Below are positions 54,630 through 63,265 of a stretch of DNA of 64,000 bases, piece by piece. Made by a program: the position numbers and the translations under genes. The stretch spans positions 3,286,001 through 3,350,000 of the forward strand of contig NZ_JAWJEJ010000001.1 of the NCBI RefSeq assembly GCF_032911445.1, in the 5' to 3' direction. Numbering within the stretch: position 1 is the first letter of the stretch; every line of letters begins with the position of its first letter. The notes beneath the pieces are model-generated. The model searched no databases. It had not been told where the DNA came from and saw nothing but the letters and a program-made list of their open reading frames with translations. This DNA is from Sphingomonas sp. HF-S4 (GTDB lineage: Bacteria; Pseudomonadota; Alphaproteobacteria; Sphingomonadales; Sphingomonadaceae).

Positions 54630-54882
54630 GTCACTGGACAACATCGTTCCGAGTCAGCCCTTAAGCAACACCCCCTGATTGCAGAACTCCCTTAACCATG
54701 TTGGATTATAAGCGAATTCCAACCATAAACTCCCTTTATCTTGGCACCGGCACGGGTCGCCGCACGAGAGGGAACGGACGGGGCTGCTTAATTTGACTTT
54801 AACTGCTCGCCTCCACAATGATTCGGGTGTGGCCGGGGGTTTCGGCACATTTGACGACGAGGCTTTCGGGGGGCATCGCGCC

Positions 54883-56370
54883 TTGTTCCTGCGTAATGAT
54901 CATGGGCTGGATTTCGGCGGTGGCGCCAGCGTGTCGCCCGCCTTCGTGTCGACGCCCGGGACCGCGCTCAGCACCAAGCTCAAACGCCGCGTCTTTGCCG
55001 ACCTCGATCTTGCGCCCGATCTCGGTGCGAGGATCGGCTCGCTGACCTGGTATCGCGGCGTCGCCACCTGTCTTGGCCTGTGCGCCGTCACCTTCCTGAT
55101 GACCCCGGGCTTCGAAACCCCGATCTACGGCACCGTCGCGCCCGCACTCACCGGCGCCGAGTGGGACGCCGCGCACGCCCAGGCGATCGCCCCGCTCGCC
55201 AAGGGCGGCGCCACCGGATACCGCGTCGCCGCGACCCGCCTGGTGGCGCCGCTTACCGACACGCCCGAACGCCCGATCATCAGCCTCGATGCCAAGCTCG
55301 CCTCGGGCGACGCACTGCTTGCGGTGCTGCGCCGCTCGGGCGTCGGCGCGGTCGATGCCGAACAGGTCGGCGCGCTGGTCACCAAGGCCGTGGCATTCGA
55401 TGACATCCAGCCGGGCACGATGCTCGACATCACGCTCGGCCGCCGCACCGACAAGGCCCAGCCGCGGCCGCTCCAGAACATGGCGTTCCGCGCGCGTTTC
55501 GACCTCAAGCTCGAAGTCGCGCGCAGCGGCGACCAGCTCTCGCTCAAGCAGATCCCGATCGCGATCGACCACACGCCGCTGCGCGTTCAGGGTGCGATCG
55601 GATCGAGCCTCTATCGCTCGGCACGCGCCGCCGGCGCTCCGGCCAAGGCGGTCGAAAGCTATATCCGCACCCTGGCGACCCGCATGTCGGTGTCGCGGCT
55701 CGATTCGGACTGCAAATTCGACATCATCGTCAAGCAGGCTCGCGCCGCCACCGGCGAAGTCCAGCTCGGCAATCTGCTCTATGCCGGCGTCAGCGGCTGC
55801 GACGAGAAACTCCAGATGATGCCGTGGGAATCCAACGGCAAGGTCGAGTGGTTCGACGGGCTCGGCAAGGGCAGCAAGACCGGGATGATGGCGATGCCCG
55901 CCGCGGGCCGCTTCTCGTCGAGCTTCGGCATGCGCCGCCACCCGATCCTCGGCTATACCCGCATGCACAAGGGCGTCGACATCGCCGCACCCTGGGGCGC
56001 GCCGGTCTATGCCGCGACCGACGGCGTCGTCCAGTTCGCCGGGCGCAGCTCGGGCTACGGCAATTTCATCAAGCTCAGCCACGGCAGCGGCTTCGGCACC
56101 GGCTATGGCCATCTCAGTCGCATCGTCGTGCGCGGCGGCCAGAGCGTTCGAAAAGGCCAGGTGATCGGCGCGGTGGGCAGCACCGGCATGTCGACCGGCC
56201 CGCACTTGCATTACGAGCTCTACAAGAACGGCACTGCGGTGAACCCTCGCTCGGTGTCGTTCACGTCGATGCGCCAATTGACCGGCAGCGACCTCGGCGC
56301 GTTCCGCTCGAAGCTGAGCCAGCTCCTCTCGGTCCCCGTCGGTCGCGGCGCGGAGAAGGACGAGGACTGA
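54883..56370 (+). CDS. M23 family metallopeptidase
   Basis: About 495 residues from a TTG at 54883 (FLRNDHGLDFGGG...), with a G-run upstream. An upstream TTG at 54793 in the same frame is the longest possibility, and neither is certain. A membrane helix lies near residues 50-70. It has an OapA-like or LysM-less periplasmic region, then an M23 LytM domain (about 355-460): GMRRHPILGYTRMHKGVDIA and GPHLHYELYKNG supply the zinc ligands. It cuts peptidoglycan cross-links in the periplasm. Confidence 0.85.
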   Translation: MFLRNDHGLDFGGGASVSPAFVSTPGTALSTKLKRRVFADLDLAPDLGARIGSLTWYRGVATCLGLCAVTFLMTPGFETPIYGTVAPALTGAEWDAAHAQAIAPLAKGGATGYRVAATRLVAPLTDTPERPIISLDAKLASGDALLAVLRRSGVGAVDAEQVGALVTKAVAFDDIQPGTMLDITLGRRTDKAQPRPLQNMAFRARFDLKLEVARSGDQLSLKQIPIAIDHTPLRVQGAIGSSLYRSARAAGAPAKAVESYIRTLATRMSVSRLDSDCKFDIIVKQARAATGEVQLGNLLYAGVSGCDEKLQMMPWESNGKVEWFDGLGKGSKTGMMAMPAAGRFSSSFGMRRHPILGYTRMHKGVDIAAPWGAPVYAATDGVVQFAGRSSGYGNFIKLSHGSGFGTGYGHLSRIVVRGGQSVRKGQVIGAVGSTGMSTGPHLHYELYKNGTAVNPRSVSFTSMRQLTGSDLGAFRSKLSQLLSVPVGRGAEKDED

Positions 56371-56377
56371 CCCGCTT

Positions 56378-56839
56378 GTGCTGAGCCGGTCGCAACTGGC
56401 CACCTTCAATCTCGAAGAGGCGCGCACGCTGCGCGCGTCGGGCCAGACCTATCGCCAGATCAAGCGCCGGCTCGGGCTCAGCCCGTCCCAGCTGGGGCTT
56501 ATCCGCAAGACGCTGTCGCGCGAGAAGGCCGGCAATACGCGGCTATTGCGCACCATGCCCGACGCCACCGATCGCGACCGCCCGATCGGCCATTCGGCCC
56601 TGCCCGCGGGGCTGCGCAAGCAGCTGACCTCGGCGGGTTATCGCACGCTCGGCGATCTGGCGGACAGGCTCGGCGACCCTGACCTACCCAGGATCGAGGC
56701 GATGCCGGGCATCGGCCCGCACCGCGCCGCGCTGGTGAAGCGCCTGCTCGACCAATACGGCCTGCTTCCCGGCACCGAAGATCTGCAGAAGGCCATCGAA
56801 GCGCTTTTCCCGGATCTCGCCGAACCACGCGACGATTGA
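56378..56839 (+). CDS. small HTH and helix-hairpin-helix protein
   Basis: A 153-residue protein starting with GTG (LSRSQLATFNLEEARTL), seven bases after the M23 gene stop. A helix-turn-helix-like N-terminus (SGQTYRQIKRRLGLSPSQLG) is followed by a helix-hairpin-helix-like segment (about 80-125: LTSAGYRTLGDLADRLGDPD, IEAMPGIGPHRAALVKRLL). The second part resembles the alpha-subunit C-terminal domain of RNA polymerase and HhH repair proteins. A DNA-binding role is likely. Function unknown. Confidence 0.65.
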   Translation: MLSRSQLATFNLEEARTLRASGQTYRQIKRRLGLSPSQLGLIRKTLSREKAGNTRLLRTMPDATDRDRPIGHSALPAGLRKQLTSAGYRTLGDLADRLGDPDLPRIEAMPGIGPHRAALVKRLLDQYGLLPGTEDLQKAIEALFPDLAEPRDD

Positions 56840-56869
56840 CGCGCGAAGCGACGTGGCTAGCGTCGCAGC

Positions 56870-57211
56870 ATGGCAAAAGCAGACCGTCTCGAGCGCCTGG
56901 ACGCGCGCCGCCTCGAACTCGAAGCGGCATATCTCGCCGAACTGACCGGCGCATTGCGCGTAGCCGCCGCTGGGAAATGGGGCCTGTTCGACCATCGCGG
57001 CGATCGGACGACGCGAGCGGCCATCGCGCCGATCCTCGAAAAGCTTGGCGAGATCGGTGACGAAATCGACGCGGCACGCGCGCAACTCGGTCTTCCGCCG
57101 TTCGAACTCCAGCAGCAATTCCTGGCGTCACGCGGCAAGCCGAGCCCGCAAGCCCCAGGCGAACCCAAGCAGGCACAGGCCTGGCTCGATCGCCTCGCCG
57201 CCGCTGGCTAG
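56870..57211 (+). CDS. hypothetical helical protein (113 aa)
   Basis: Begins MAKADRLERLDARRLELEAA, a strongly charged helix, then GKWGLFDHRGDRTTRAAIAP and ILEKLGEIGDEIDAARAQLG. Likely a small coiled-coil protein. No family recognised. It is convergent with the HerA-type gene, eight bases between stops. Confidence 0.55.
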   Translation: MAKADRLERLDARRLELEAAYLAELTGALRVAAAGKWGLFDHRGDRTTRAAIAPILEKLGEIGDEIDAARAQLGLPPFELQQQFLASRGKPSPQAPGEPKQAQAWLDRLAAAG

Positions 57212-57218
57212 GCCTCGC

Positions 57219-58892
57219 CTACTTCCCCTGCGAGCGCCAGCGCTTGATCGTGCGCTCGAGCATCAGCTCCTCGCCGCCGGTCTCGCGCCACAGTTCGGAG
57301 AAGAGCGGGTCGTCGGAGGCCGGGCGCTTGCTGTCCTCCAGCCCGTCGAACAGCAGGCGGACGGGCGTCGCGACACCTTCGCCGACCGCGATGCACTCGC
57401 GATTACGAAGCGCCGGGATCGAATCGAGGAAGCCACGCGCGCCTTCGGGCATCGCCGCCTTGACGAAGGCCTGGTCGCGCTCGTTGTTGAGGCGCATCGA
57501 CAGGATCGTGCCGCATTGCGACAGCACGCCTTCGGCCAGGTCCGACGGGCGCTGGGTGATCAGCCCGAGCGACACGCCATATTTGCGGCCTTCCTTGGCG
57601 ATCCGGCTGAGGATGCGGCCGACCGAAGAGCCATCGGCGTTGCGCTCGTTGGGGACGTAGCGGTGCGCCTCTTCGCAGACGAGCAACACCGGGCGCTTGG
57701 CCTCGCCCCGCGACCAGATCGCGAAATCGAACACCATGCGGCTGAGCACCGCGACGACGACCGACGTGATTTCGCTCGGCACACCCGAGACATCGATGAT
57801 CGAAATGGGCTTGCCGCCGCCCGGCAGGCGGAAGACGCGGGCGAGGAACGCCGCCATCGAATCGGCGACGAGCATGCCTGAGAACATGAACGCGTAGCGC
57901 GGATCGCCCTTGATCTCGTCGATCTTGCTGCGCAGGCGGAGATAGGGCGCCGTGTCGGTCGCCTTGTCCATCTTGCCCATTTCGAGCTGGAGGATCTGGG
58001 TCAGGTCCGAGAGCAGATAGGGGACCGGTGCATCGACGGTGAGCTTGCCGATCTCTTGCGCCAGCCGGTTCTTGCCCTTGGCGAGCAGCAGGCACTTGGC
58101 GAGGATGTCCGCGTCCACCTGCCGTGCCGAGCCCTGGGTGGTGAGGAAGACCTCGCAATGCTCCTCGAAGTTCATCAGCCAGTACGGCATCTGCAGGTTC
58201 GAGACGTCGTAGAGCGCGCCGATATTCTTGAACGCACTGGCATATTCGCCGTGCGGATCGATCATCACGATATGTCCCTGCGGCGCGAGCTCGCAGATCC
58301 GATGGAGGATCAGCGCCGCGGCGGTCGACTTGCCGGTGCCGGTCGAGCCAAGCAGCGCGAAATGCTTGCCGAGCATCGAATCGATATAGAGCGCGGCGCG
58401 AATGTCCTTGGTCGGATAGACGTTGCCGATCTCGATATGCGCGCGATCGTCGGCGGCGTAGATCTGCTTCAAGTCCGACGTCGAGACCGGGAACACCTCG
58501 ATACCCGGGGTTGGGTAGCGCGTGACGCCGCGGCGGAATTTCCAGAGCTTGCCGGTGAGCTTTTCCTCATCGCCCTCGCCGAGGAAATCGACCTGGGCGA
58601 GGATGCGGTTTCCGCCGGCGTCGAGCCGCAGCGAACGGACATTGGCGATCAGCCAGGTGCCGCCGACGCGCATCTTGACCTGGCTTCCGACGGTGCCGGC
58701 ATTGGCGATCGCGACATCGCTGCTCGTGGAGAGCATCTCGAGTTCGCCGGGATCGAACACGACCTGGCTCGACGAGCCGGCGATCTCGAGCACCGCGCCG
58801 ATCGCACGGACCGGGCTGCGCGGCGCGATGCCTTCGCCCGACGAAATGGGCGCCGCGTTGTCGAATCCACGCGCGCCGAACTGACCTTCCAT
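57219..58892 (-). CDS. HerA-type DUF87 ATPase
   Basis: A 557-residue hexameric translocase of the HerA/FtsK superfamily. The N-terminal HAS-barrel region (about 25-110) has VLEIAGSSSQVVFDP. Walker A is LLGSTGTGKSTAA near 175-187, HIVMIDPHGEYA follows, Walker B is VLLVCEEAHRYVP, and an arginine-finger/sensor stretch is ITQRPSDLAEGVLSQC. The NurA nuclease or SIR2/DUF4297 partner of defence HerAs is not adjacent. In bacteria its role may be DNA repair or phage defence; not decided here. Confidence 0.88.
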   Translation of the reverse strand: MEGQFGARGFDNAAPISSGEGIAPRSPVRAIGAVLEIAGSSSQVVFDPGELEMLSTSSDVAIANAGTVGSQVKMRVGGTWLIANVRSLRLDAGGNRILAQVDFLGEGDEEKLTGKLWKFRRGVTRYPTPGIEVFPVSTSDLKQIYAADDRAHIEIGNVYPTKDIRAALYIDSMLGKHFALLGSTGTGKSTAAALILHRICELAPQGHIVMIDPHGEYASAFKNIGALYDVSNLQMPYWLMNFEEHCEVFLTTQGSARQVDADILAKCLLLAKGKNRLAQEIGKLTVDAPVPYLLSDLTQILQLEMGKMDKATDTAPYLRLRSKIDEIKGDPRYAFMFSGMLVADSMAAFLARVFRLPGGGKPISIIDVSGVPSEITSVVVAVLSRMVFDFAIWSRGEAKRPVLLVCEEAHRYVPNERNADGSSVGRILSRIAKEGRKYGVSLGLITQRPSDLAEGVLSQCGTILSMRLNNERDQAFVKAAMPEGARGFLDSIPALRNRECIAVGEGVATPVRLLFDGLEDSKRPASDDPLFSELWRETGGEELMLERTIKRWRSQGK

Positions 58893-58970
58893 CGGATGCT
58901 CCCCGTCTATGCGGCCGGTGTATCTGCAAGACGGTAAATATTACGTGACGTTGCGACCCCGGGACGCGCC

Positions 58971-59741
58971 CTAGAAACGCCGCCAGATCGCGCCCGCGCC
59001 CCAGCCGAGCAGCACCGACAGTGCCACCGCGACCAGCCCGTAAGTGATCGAGTAACGCTCGGCACTGGTCGCGACGAAACGCTCGAAGCCCGATTTGCGG
59101 ATATCGATCGGGCGCACCGCGGCGGCGAGCACGCGGCCGTTCTGAATCAGGAAGGTCTCGGCCGTGAAGCGCCCCACCGGCACGCGCGCCGGGATATTGA
59201 CGCGGGCCCGGTAGAGCACGCCGCCGGTGATCTCGACGGCGTTGGAATCCTCGTAGAACAGCCCCGTGCGGGTGCGCAGCGCGACCAGCCCGCGATCGAA
59301 GCGCCCCTGAACCTCGGGCACCGCGCCCGAGGCCGGCGAGAGCTGGAGGCTGTCGACCCCGAGCTCGTAGATCGCGCGGGTGCGCTCGTCGACGATACGG
59401 CGGATCGGCCGCGACGAGGCGACCGCGTAGAAGCTCGGCGCCGAGCGGTAGCGCATCGATTCGGCGTTGACCCAGATCCCGGCGAGCTTCTCCTTCTCGC
59501 GGACCAGCACGGCTTGCGTAGGCCCCTTGACCACCACGACGATGTCGACCGGGCCATCCTCGGGATCGGGCGCGCGACCGCGCGGGTAGAGGATCGCGCC
59601 GAACAGCAACAGCTCGGCGCCGGTGAACGAATAGGCGATCTCGATATTGCGCTGCGAGACGTCGGGGACGAGCACCGGCTTGGCCTGGCCCATCACCAGC
59701 GGCGCCATCAGCACCAGCAGCGCAGCCGCCGCCCTCTTCAC
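58971..59741 (-). CDS. TIGR02186 family protein
   Basis: A 256-residue exported and membrane-anchored protein. The signal peptide (VKRAAAALLVLMAPLVMGQA) is followed by a beta-rich periplasmic domain (QRNIEIAYSFTGAELLLFGA, FYAVASSRPIRRIVDERTRA), and a C-terminal transmembrane helix (GLVAVALSVLLGWGAGAIW). The GTG start overlaps the TauE-like gene's stop (GTGA). TIGR02186 genes regularly accompany TauE/SafE exporters in alphaproteobacteria, so they probably act together on a sulfur compound. Exact role unknown. Confidence 0.85.
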   Translation of the reverse strand: MKRAAAALLVLMAPLVMGQAKPVLVPDVSQRNIEIAYSFTGAELLLFGAILYPRGRAPDPEDGPVDIVVVVKGPTQAVLVREKEKLAGIWVNAESMRYRSAPSFYAVASSRPIRRIVDERTRAIYELGVDSLQLSPASGAVPEVQGRFDRGLVALRTRTGLFYEDSNAVEITGGVLYRARVNIPARVPVGRFTAETFLIQNGRVLAAAVRPIDIRKSGFERFVATSAERYSITYGLVAVALSVLLGWGAGAIWRRF

Positions 59742-60652
59742 AGCAACTCGACCGAGTAGATTTCGTCGGGCCGCCAGGCGAGCCCGAGCAGCATCCGCGC
59801 GGCGACGCCGAGCACCATCAGCGCGAGCACCAGCCGCAGATATTCGGGCTTCACCTTCTGCGCGAACCGCGCGCCGATCTGCGCACCCATCACCGAGCCG
59901 AGCAGCAGCAGCGCGGCGAGAACGATGTCGACGGCCTTGGTTGTGGTGGCGTGGACCATCGTCGCGGTCGCGGTGACGAACAGGATCTGGAACAGCGAGG
60001 TGCCGACCACCACCGACGTTCCCATGCCGAGCAGATAGAGCATCGCCGGGATCAGGATGAACCCGCCGCCGACGCCGAGCAGCACGGTCAATATGCCGGT
60101 GAAGAAGCCGAGGATCAACGGCGCGAGCGGCGAGATGTAGAGCCCCGAACGGTAGAAGCGCCAGCGCAGCGGAAGCATCGCGACCAGCGGATGGTGGCGG
60201 CGCTTCCGCGCGCGCGGCGGCACCGCGCCGCGGCCGATCCGCACCGCAGTCACCGATTCGTGGAGCATCAGCCCGCCGATCGATCCGAGCATCACGACAT
60301 AGAGGATCGCAATCACCGTATCGATGATGCCGCTCGCCTGGAGCAGGGTGAACAGCCCCGCCCCCGCAATGCTGCCGATCACCCCGCCGGCGACCATCAC
60401 CAGCCCCATATGCACATCCACCCCGCCGCGGCGGAAATGCGCGAACACCCCCGAGACGCTGGCGCCGGTCACCTGGCTCGCGGCGGAAGCGGCGGCGACG
60501 GTGGGCGGGATGCCGTAGAAGATGAGCAAGGGCGTGGTCAGGAAGCCGCCGCCCACCCCGAACATCCCGGAGAGCAGCCCCACGCCGAACCCCAATGCCA
60601 CGATCACCAGCGCGTTGACCGAGAGATTGGCGATGGGGAGGTAGAGATCCAT
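59738..60652 (-). CDS. TauE/SafE family sulfite/sulfonate exporter
   Basis: A 304-residue polytopic membrane protein with about eight helices and the repeated TauE half-motifs GLLSGMFGVGGGFLTTPLLI near residue 25 and GFFTGILTVLLGVGGGFILI near residue 195. It exports sulfite, sulfoacetate or similar anions in characterised relatives. It is followed, with overlap, by the TIGR02186 gene. ATG 60652 has GGAG-type sequence upstream (CAATGGATCTCTACC context). Confidence 0.9.
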   Translation of the reverse strand: MDLYLPIANLSVNALVIVALGFGVGLLSGMFGVGGGFLTTPLLIFYGIPPTVAAASAASQVTGASVSGVFAHFRRGGVDVHMGLVMVAGGVIGSIAGAGLFTLLQASGIIDTVIAILYVVMLGSIGGLMLHESVTAVRIGRGAVPPRARKRRHHPLVAMLPLRWRFYRSGLYISPLAPLILGFFTGILTVLLGVGGGFILIPAMLYLLGMGTSVVVGTSLFQILFVTATATMVHATTTKAVDIVLAALLLLGSVMGAQIGARFAQKVKPEYLRLVLALMVLGVAARMLLGLAWRPDEIYSVELL

Positions 60653-60700
60653 TGGGAGAACGCGATACCGCGTTTGCGCCGCGGTGCAAAAGCCCGGGCG

Positions 60701-61705
60701 CTAGAAATCGCTCCCCAAGGTCAGCGCGAGGCCGGATCCGGGCCGCGCATCGCCCGCGACGCGCTGGCGCCAGTCGAGCGCCAGCCGCACATTCTGCCCG
60801 CCGACCGGCAGCGCGAGCGTGGCGGAGGGGCCGATATCGAGCCGCGCGGCGTCGCGCTGGACCGCCCCCCAGGCGCCGGCGCCGAGCGCGAGGCGTCCCG
60901 CGACCGCGCGGGTGATGCGAACCGCGCCATCGGCATAGGGTTCCGTACGCGCGCGCCGCAGCAGGCCGGCCTGGCCATAGGATTCGAGACGAAAGCCGCG
61001 CGCGACCGCGCCGTCAAACCCGGTGATCGCACCGATGCCGGGGCCGCCTTTGGTCCCGTCGAGCCCGAAGCGGTGCTCGGCGACTAGGCGTAGCGGCGCA
61101 CGGCCCGGCTGCCATTCGATCCCGAGCGAGGCTTCGGCGCCTCTGCCCCGCAACGGCGCCGTCACCCGGCCGATTGCGGCAATGCGCTGCTCGGGAAATA
61201 GCATATAGGCGACGCGCACGCCCGCCTGCCCGCCGCCGAGCTGGCTACCCCCCGGCGCGGCGCCGAGCCCGGTGCCCGCGCGCGCCACCAGCCATGCGCT
61301 CGCCGACCAGCGCGACGGCGAGGGCAGGAGGCGATCAGGCTGTGCGGCGACCGGCAGCGGCGCGCCCGGGACAGCGCCGAGGATCGCGGGGGTGCCGTAT
61401 TGGACAAGCGCGAGCAGCGCCATCTGGACGCGCTCGGGATCGACCCGCGGCAGGCCTGGCCGCACCGGCCGCACCGTCGCCAGCGGCAGGATCGGCATCG
61501 CGCGAACCGCCTGTACCGCCGGCACGGGATGGACCTGTACGGGAGCCGCGACCGCGCTGGGAAAGGCGCGCGTTGCCAGCGGCACCCCTTGCCGGATCGC
61601 CTCGGTCAACGATCCCGCCTGTGGCCAGAGCAGCATAACCCGGACGCCGATCCAGCCGACCGCCACAAAGGCGAGGAAGCGGATCGGCCGCCCCCGCCCC
61701 GTCAC
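60701..61705 (-). CDS. NfrA-C-like outer-membrane beta-barrel protein
   Basis: A 334-residue protein, GTG start overlapping the upstream glycosyltransferase stop. An N-terminal hydrophobic helix (about 9-26) precedes a Pro-rich spacer (about 45-110), then a beta-strand-rich part (about 130-334) with strand-like segments RFGLDGTKGGPGIGAITGFD and a C-terminal Phe (LTLGSDF), as in outer-membrane barrels. It resembles the C-terminal barrel of the NfrA/BcsC group. With the NfrB-like gene it suggests export of a surface glycan. No TPR region is present, unlike E. coli NfrA. Confidence 0.65.
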   Translation of the reverse strand: MTGRGRPIRFLAFVAVGWIGVRVMLLWPQAGSLTEAIRQGVPLATRAFPSAVAAPVQVHPVPAVQAVRAMPILPLATVRPVRPGLPRVDPERVQMALLALVQYGTPAILGAVPGAPLPVAAQPDRLLPSPSRWSASAWLVARAGTGLGAAPGGSQLGGGQAGVRVAYMLFPEQRIAAIGRVTAPLRGRGAEASLGIEWQPGRAPLRLVAEHRFGLDGTKGGPGIGAITGFDGAVARGFRLESYGQAGLLRRARTEPYADGAVRITRAVAGRLALGAGAWGAVQRDAARLDIGPSATLALPVGGQNVRLALDWRQRVAGDARPGSGLALTLGSDF

Positions 61706-63123
61706 TGCGCAGCCTGCTCCGGCAGGTCGGGAAACTGGTGGTCGGTCTTGTCCCAGCGTGGCGCCGCGCCCAGCAGCATCCGGACATACAGCCCGATCGC
61801 CCGCCGTGCGGCGAACAAGGCGATGTAATTGCCGACCAGCACGCGCGGGGCCGACCAGCACGCCTCTTCCACGCCATAGGCACGGTAGACGAACGCGGCG
61901 CGCACCAGCAGCCGCCAGCCAACCAGCGCGAAATTCGCCCAGAGCAATCCGCGCATCAGCGAGTCGAGCACCGGCGGCGGCGATCCGATAACGCCATGGA
62001 CCAGCAGCGACATGCTCCACAGCAGCAGCGTGGCATAAGCGATCGCCAGCACCGGCAGCGCAAGCGTCACGCGGCGATCACGCATCCGCATCCAATGGTC
62101 AGCGGGATGGAGCGCCGCGCGCCAGCCGGTACGGTCCCAGCCGGCGAGCGCGATGCCGGTCAGCCAGCGCCCCTTCTGTCGCACCGCCGCCGGCAGCGTG
62201 TCGGGGAAATAGGCGCGCACCGCGATCGGCGGCCCGCCCGGCGCTTCGGGAATGCGGGCTAGGCAGACGCGGCCGCCCATCGCGCCGATCGTCAGCCCAA
62301 GCTCATAATCCTCGGTCAGGCTCGTCGCATCGAACGGCGATCCGCCACGCGCGTCGGCAATCCGGCCCAGCATGTCGCGGCGGATCGCACAGCCCACCCC
62401 GGCGAGCGGCAGCCCCGCGCCGAGCGCCTGGCGAACGACCAAAGTCTTGGCATGCGCCTCGGCAAACTCGTCGCAATAGTGGCCCGCGACGAAGCGCGAT
62501 TGGGGATGCGGCAACGGGATAACCGGCAGCTGGACCGTAGCGCACGCCTGCAGCCAGCGCGCATAGACCTGCAGCTCGAGCGGATGGACGATGTCCTCGG
62601 CGTCATGGAGCGCCACCCCGAGCGTCGCGAAGCCCTCTGCCGCCTCGTCGCGCAGCAGCGCACGCCACAGCGCGTTGAGGCAATCGGCCTTGGTCGTCGG
62701 CCCCGGCACGCCGCCGATCACCAGCCGGATGCGCGCATCCTTTTCCGCCACCTCTGCCACTGCGGAGATCGTCGCGGGATCGTTGGGATAGGTGCCGACA
62801 TAGATATGGTAATCGTCATGCTCGAACCGGGTGAGCGCGGCACGTAGCATGCGTCCTATCACGCCCGCCTCCTGCCAGGCAGCGACGAACACCACGATGC
62901 GGCCCGGCGGAACGGACGACACCGCAGACGGCAGGGGCGACGATCCGCGCAACCCAATGCTAATCCGGCGCGCGATGTAGATGATGTCGACTAGAAGATC
63001 GTCGATACCGCCTATCAGGAACCATAATGCCGCGAACAACGTCGATTCACGGGCAACCACATCTATCGCGGTGATCAGCATGACTGTCGCATCACCACGA
63101 AACCCCCGATTCGGATGCATCAT
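61702..63123 (-). CDS. NfrB-like family 2 glycosyltransferase
   Basis: About 473 residues; the start is ambiguous between ATG 63123 and ATG 63081. N-terminal transmembrane helices precede a GT2 domain: VVFVAAWQEAGVIGRMLRAA, IYVGTYPNDPAT, HDAEDIVHPLELQ (DxD-like), SLTEDYELG and the RQKGRW (QxxRW) motif. C-terminal helices follow. The wording closely matches the E. coli NfrB catalytic half, but the c-di-GMP-binding MshEN domain of NfrB is absent. It would polymerise and export an N4-receptor-like glycan with the barrel protein encoded next. Confidence 0.88.
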   Translation of the reverse strand: MMHPNRGFRGDATVMLITAIDVVARESTLFAALWFLIGGIDDLLVDIIYIARRISIGLRGSSPLPSAVSSVPPGRIVVFVAAWQEAGVIGRMLRAALTRFEHDDYHIYVGTYPNDPATISAVAEVAEKDARIRLVIGGVPGPTTKADCLNALWRALLRDEAAEGFATLGVALHDAEDIVHPLELQVYARWLQACATVQLPVIPLPHPQSRFVAGHYCDEFAEAHAKTLVVRQALGAGLPLAGVGCAIRRDMLGRIADARGGSPFDATSLTEDYELGLTIGAMGGRVCLARIPEAPGGPPIAVRAYFPDTLPAAVRQKGRWLTGIALAGWDRTGWRAALHPADHWMRMRDRRVTLALPVLAIAYATLLLWSMSLLVHGVIGSPPPVLDSLMRGLLWANFALVGWRLLVRAAFVYRAYGVEEACWSAPRVLVGNYIALFAARRAIGLYVRMLLGAAPRWDKTDHQFPDLPEQAAQ

Positions 63124-63132
63124 CCTCAAGTT

Positions 63133-63145
63133 TGTTCAATGAACA
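63133..63145. promoter_or_regulatory. palindrome TGTTCA-A-TGAACA at the NfrB-like gene start
   Basis: A perfect 6+1+6 inverted repeat followed by TTC, so AACATTC (63142-63148) recurs here as at the pilin and regulator sites. Its position next to the putative 63123 start favours the start at 63081 or an operator overlapping the ribosome site. Confidence 0.35.
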
Positions 63146-63265
63146 TTCAAGATGAACAAAAACGGATTCATTCGATTCAGTCCGTTTCGGAGCTAGCTAA
63201 TTCGGCGTTGGCCTGAGTCCCCGCCGCCGCTAGGGTGTCCGCGCCTTTTGGGGGAATTTGGTGCC

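Noticed and set aside
59742-60689. N-terminal extension of the TIGR02186 gene
   Set aside because: The upstream part is an out-of-frame reading of the TauE/SafE gene; the real start is the GTG at 59741 with a signal peptide.
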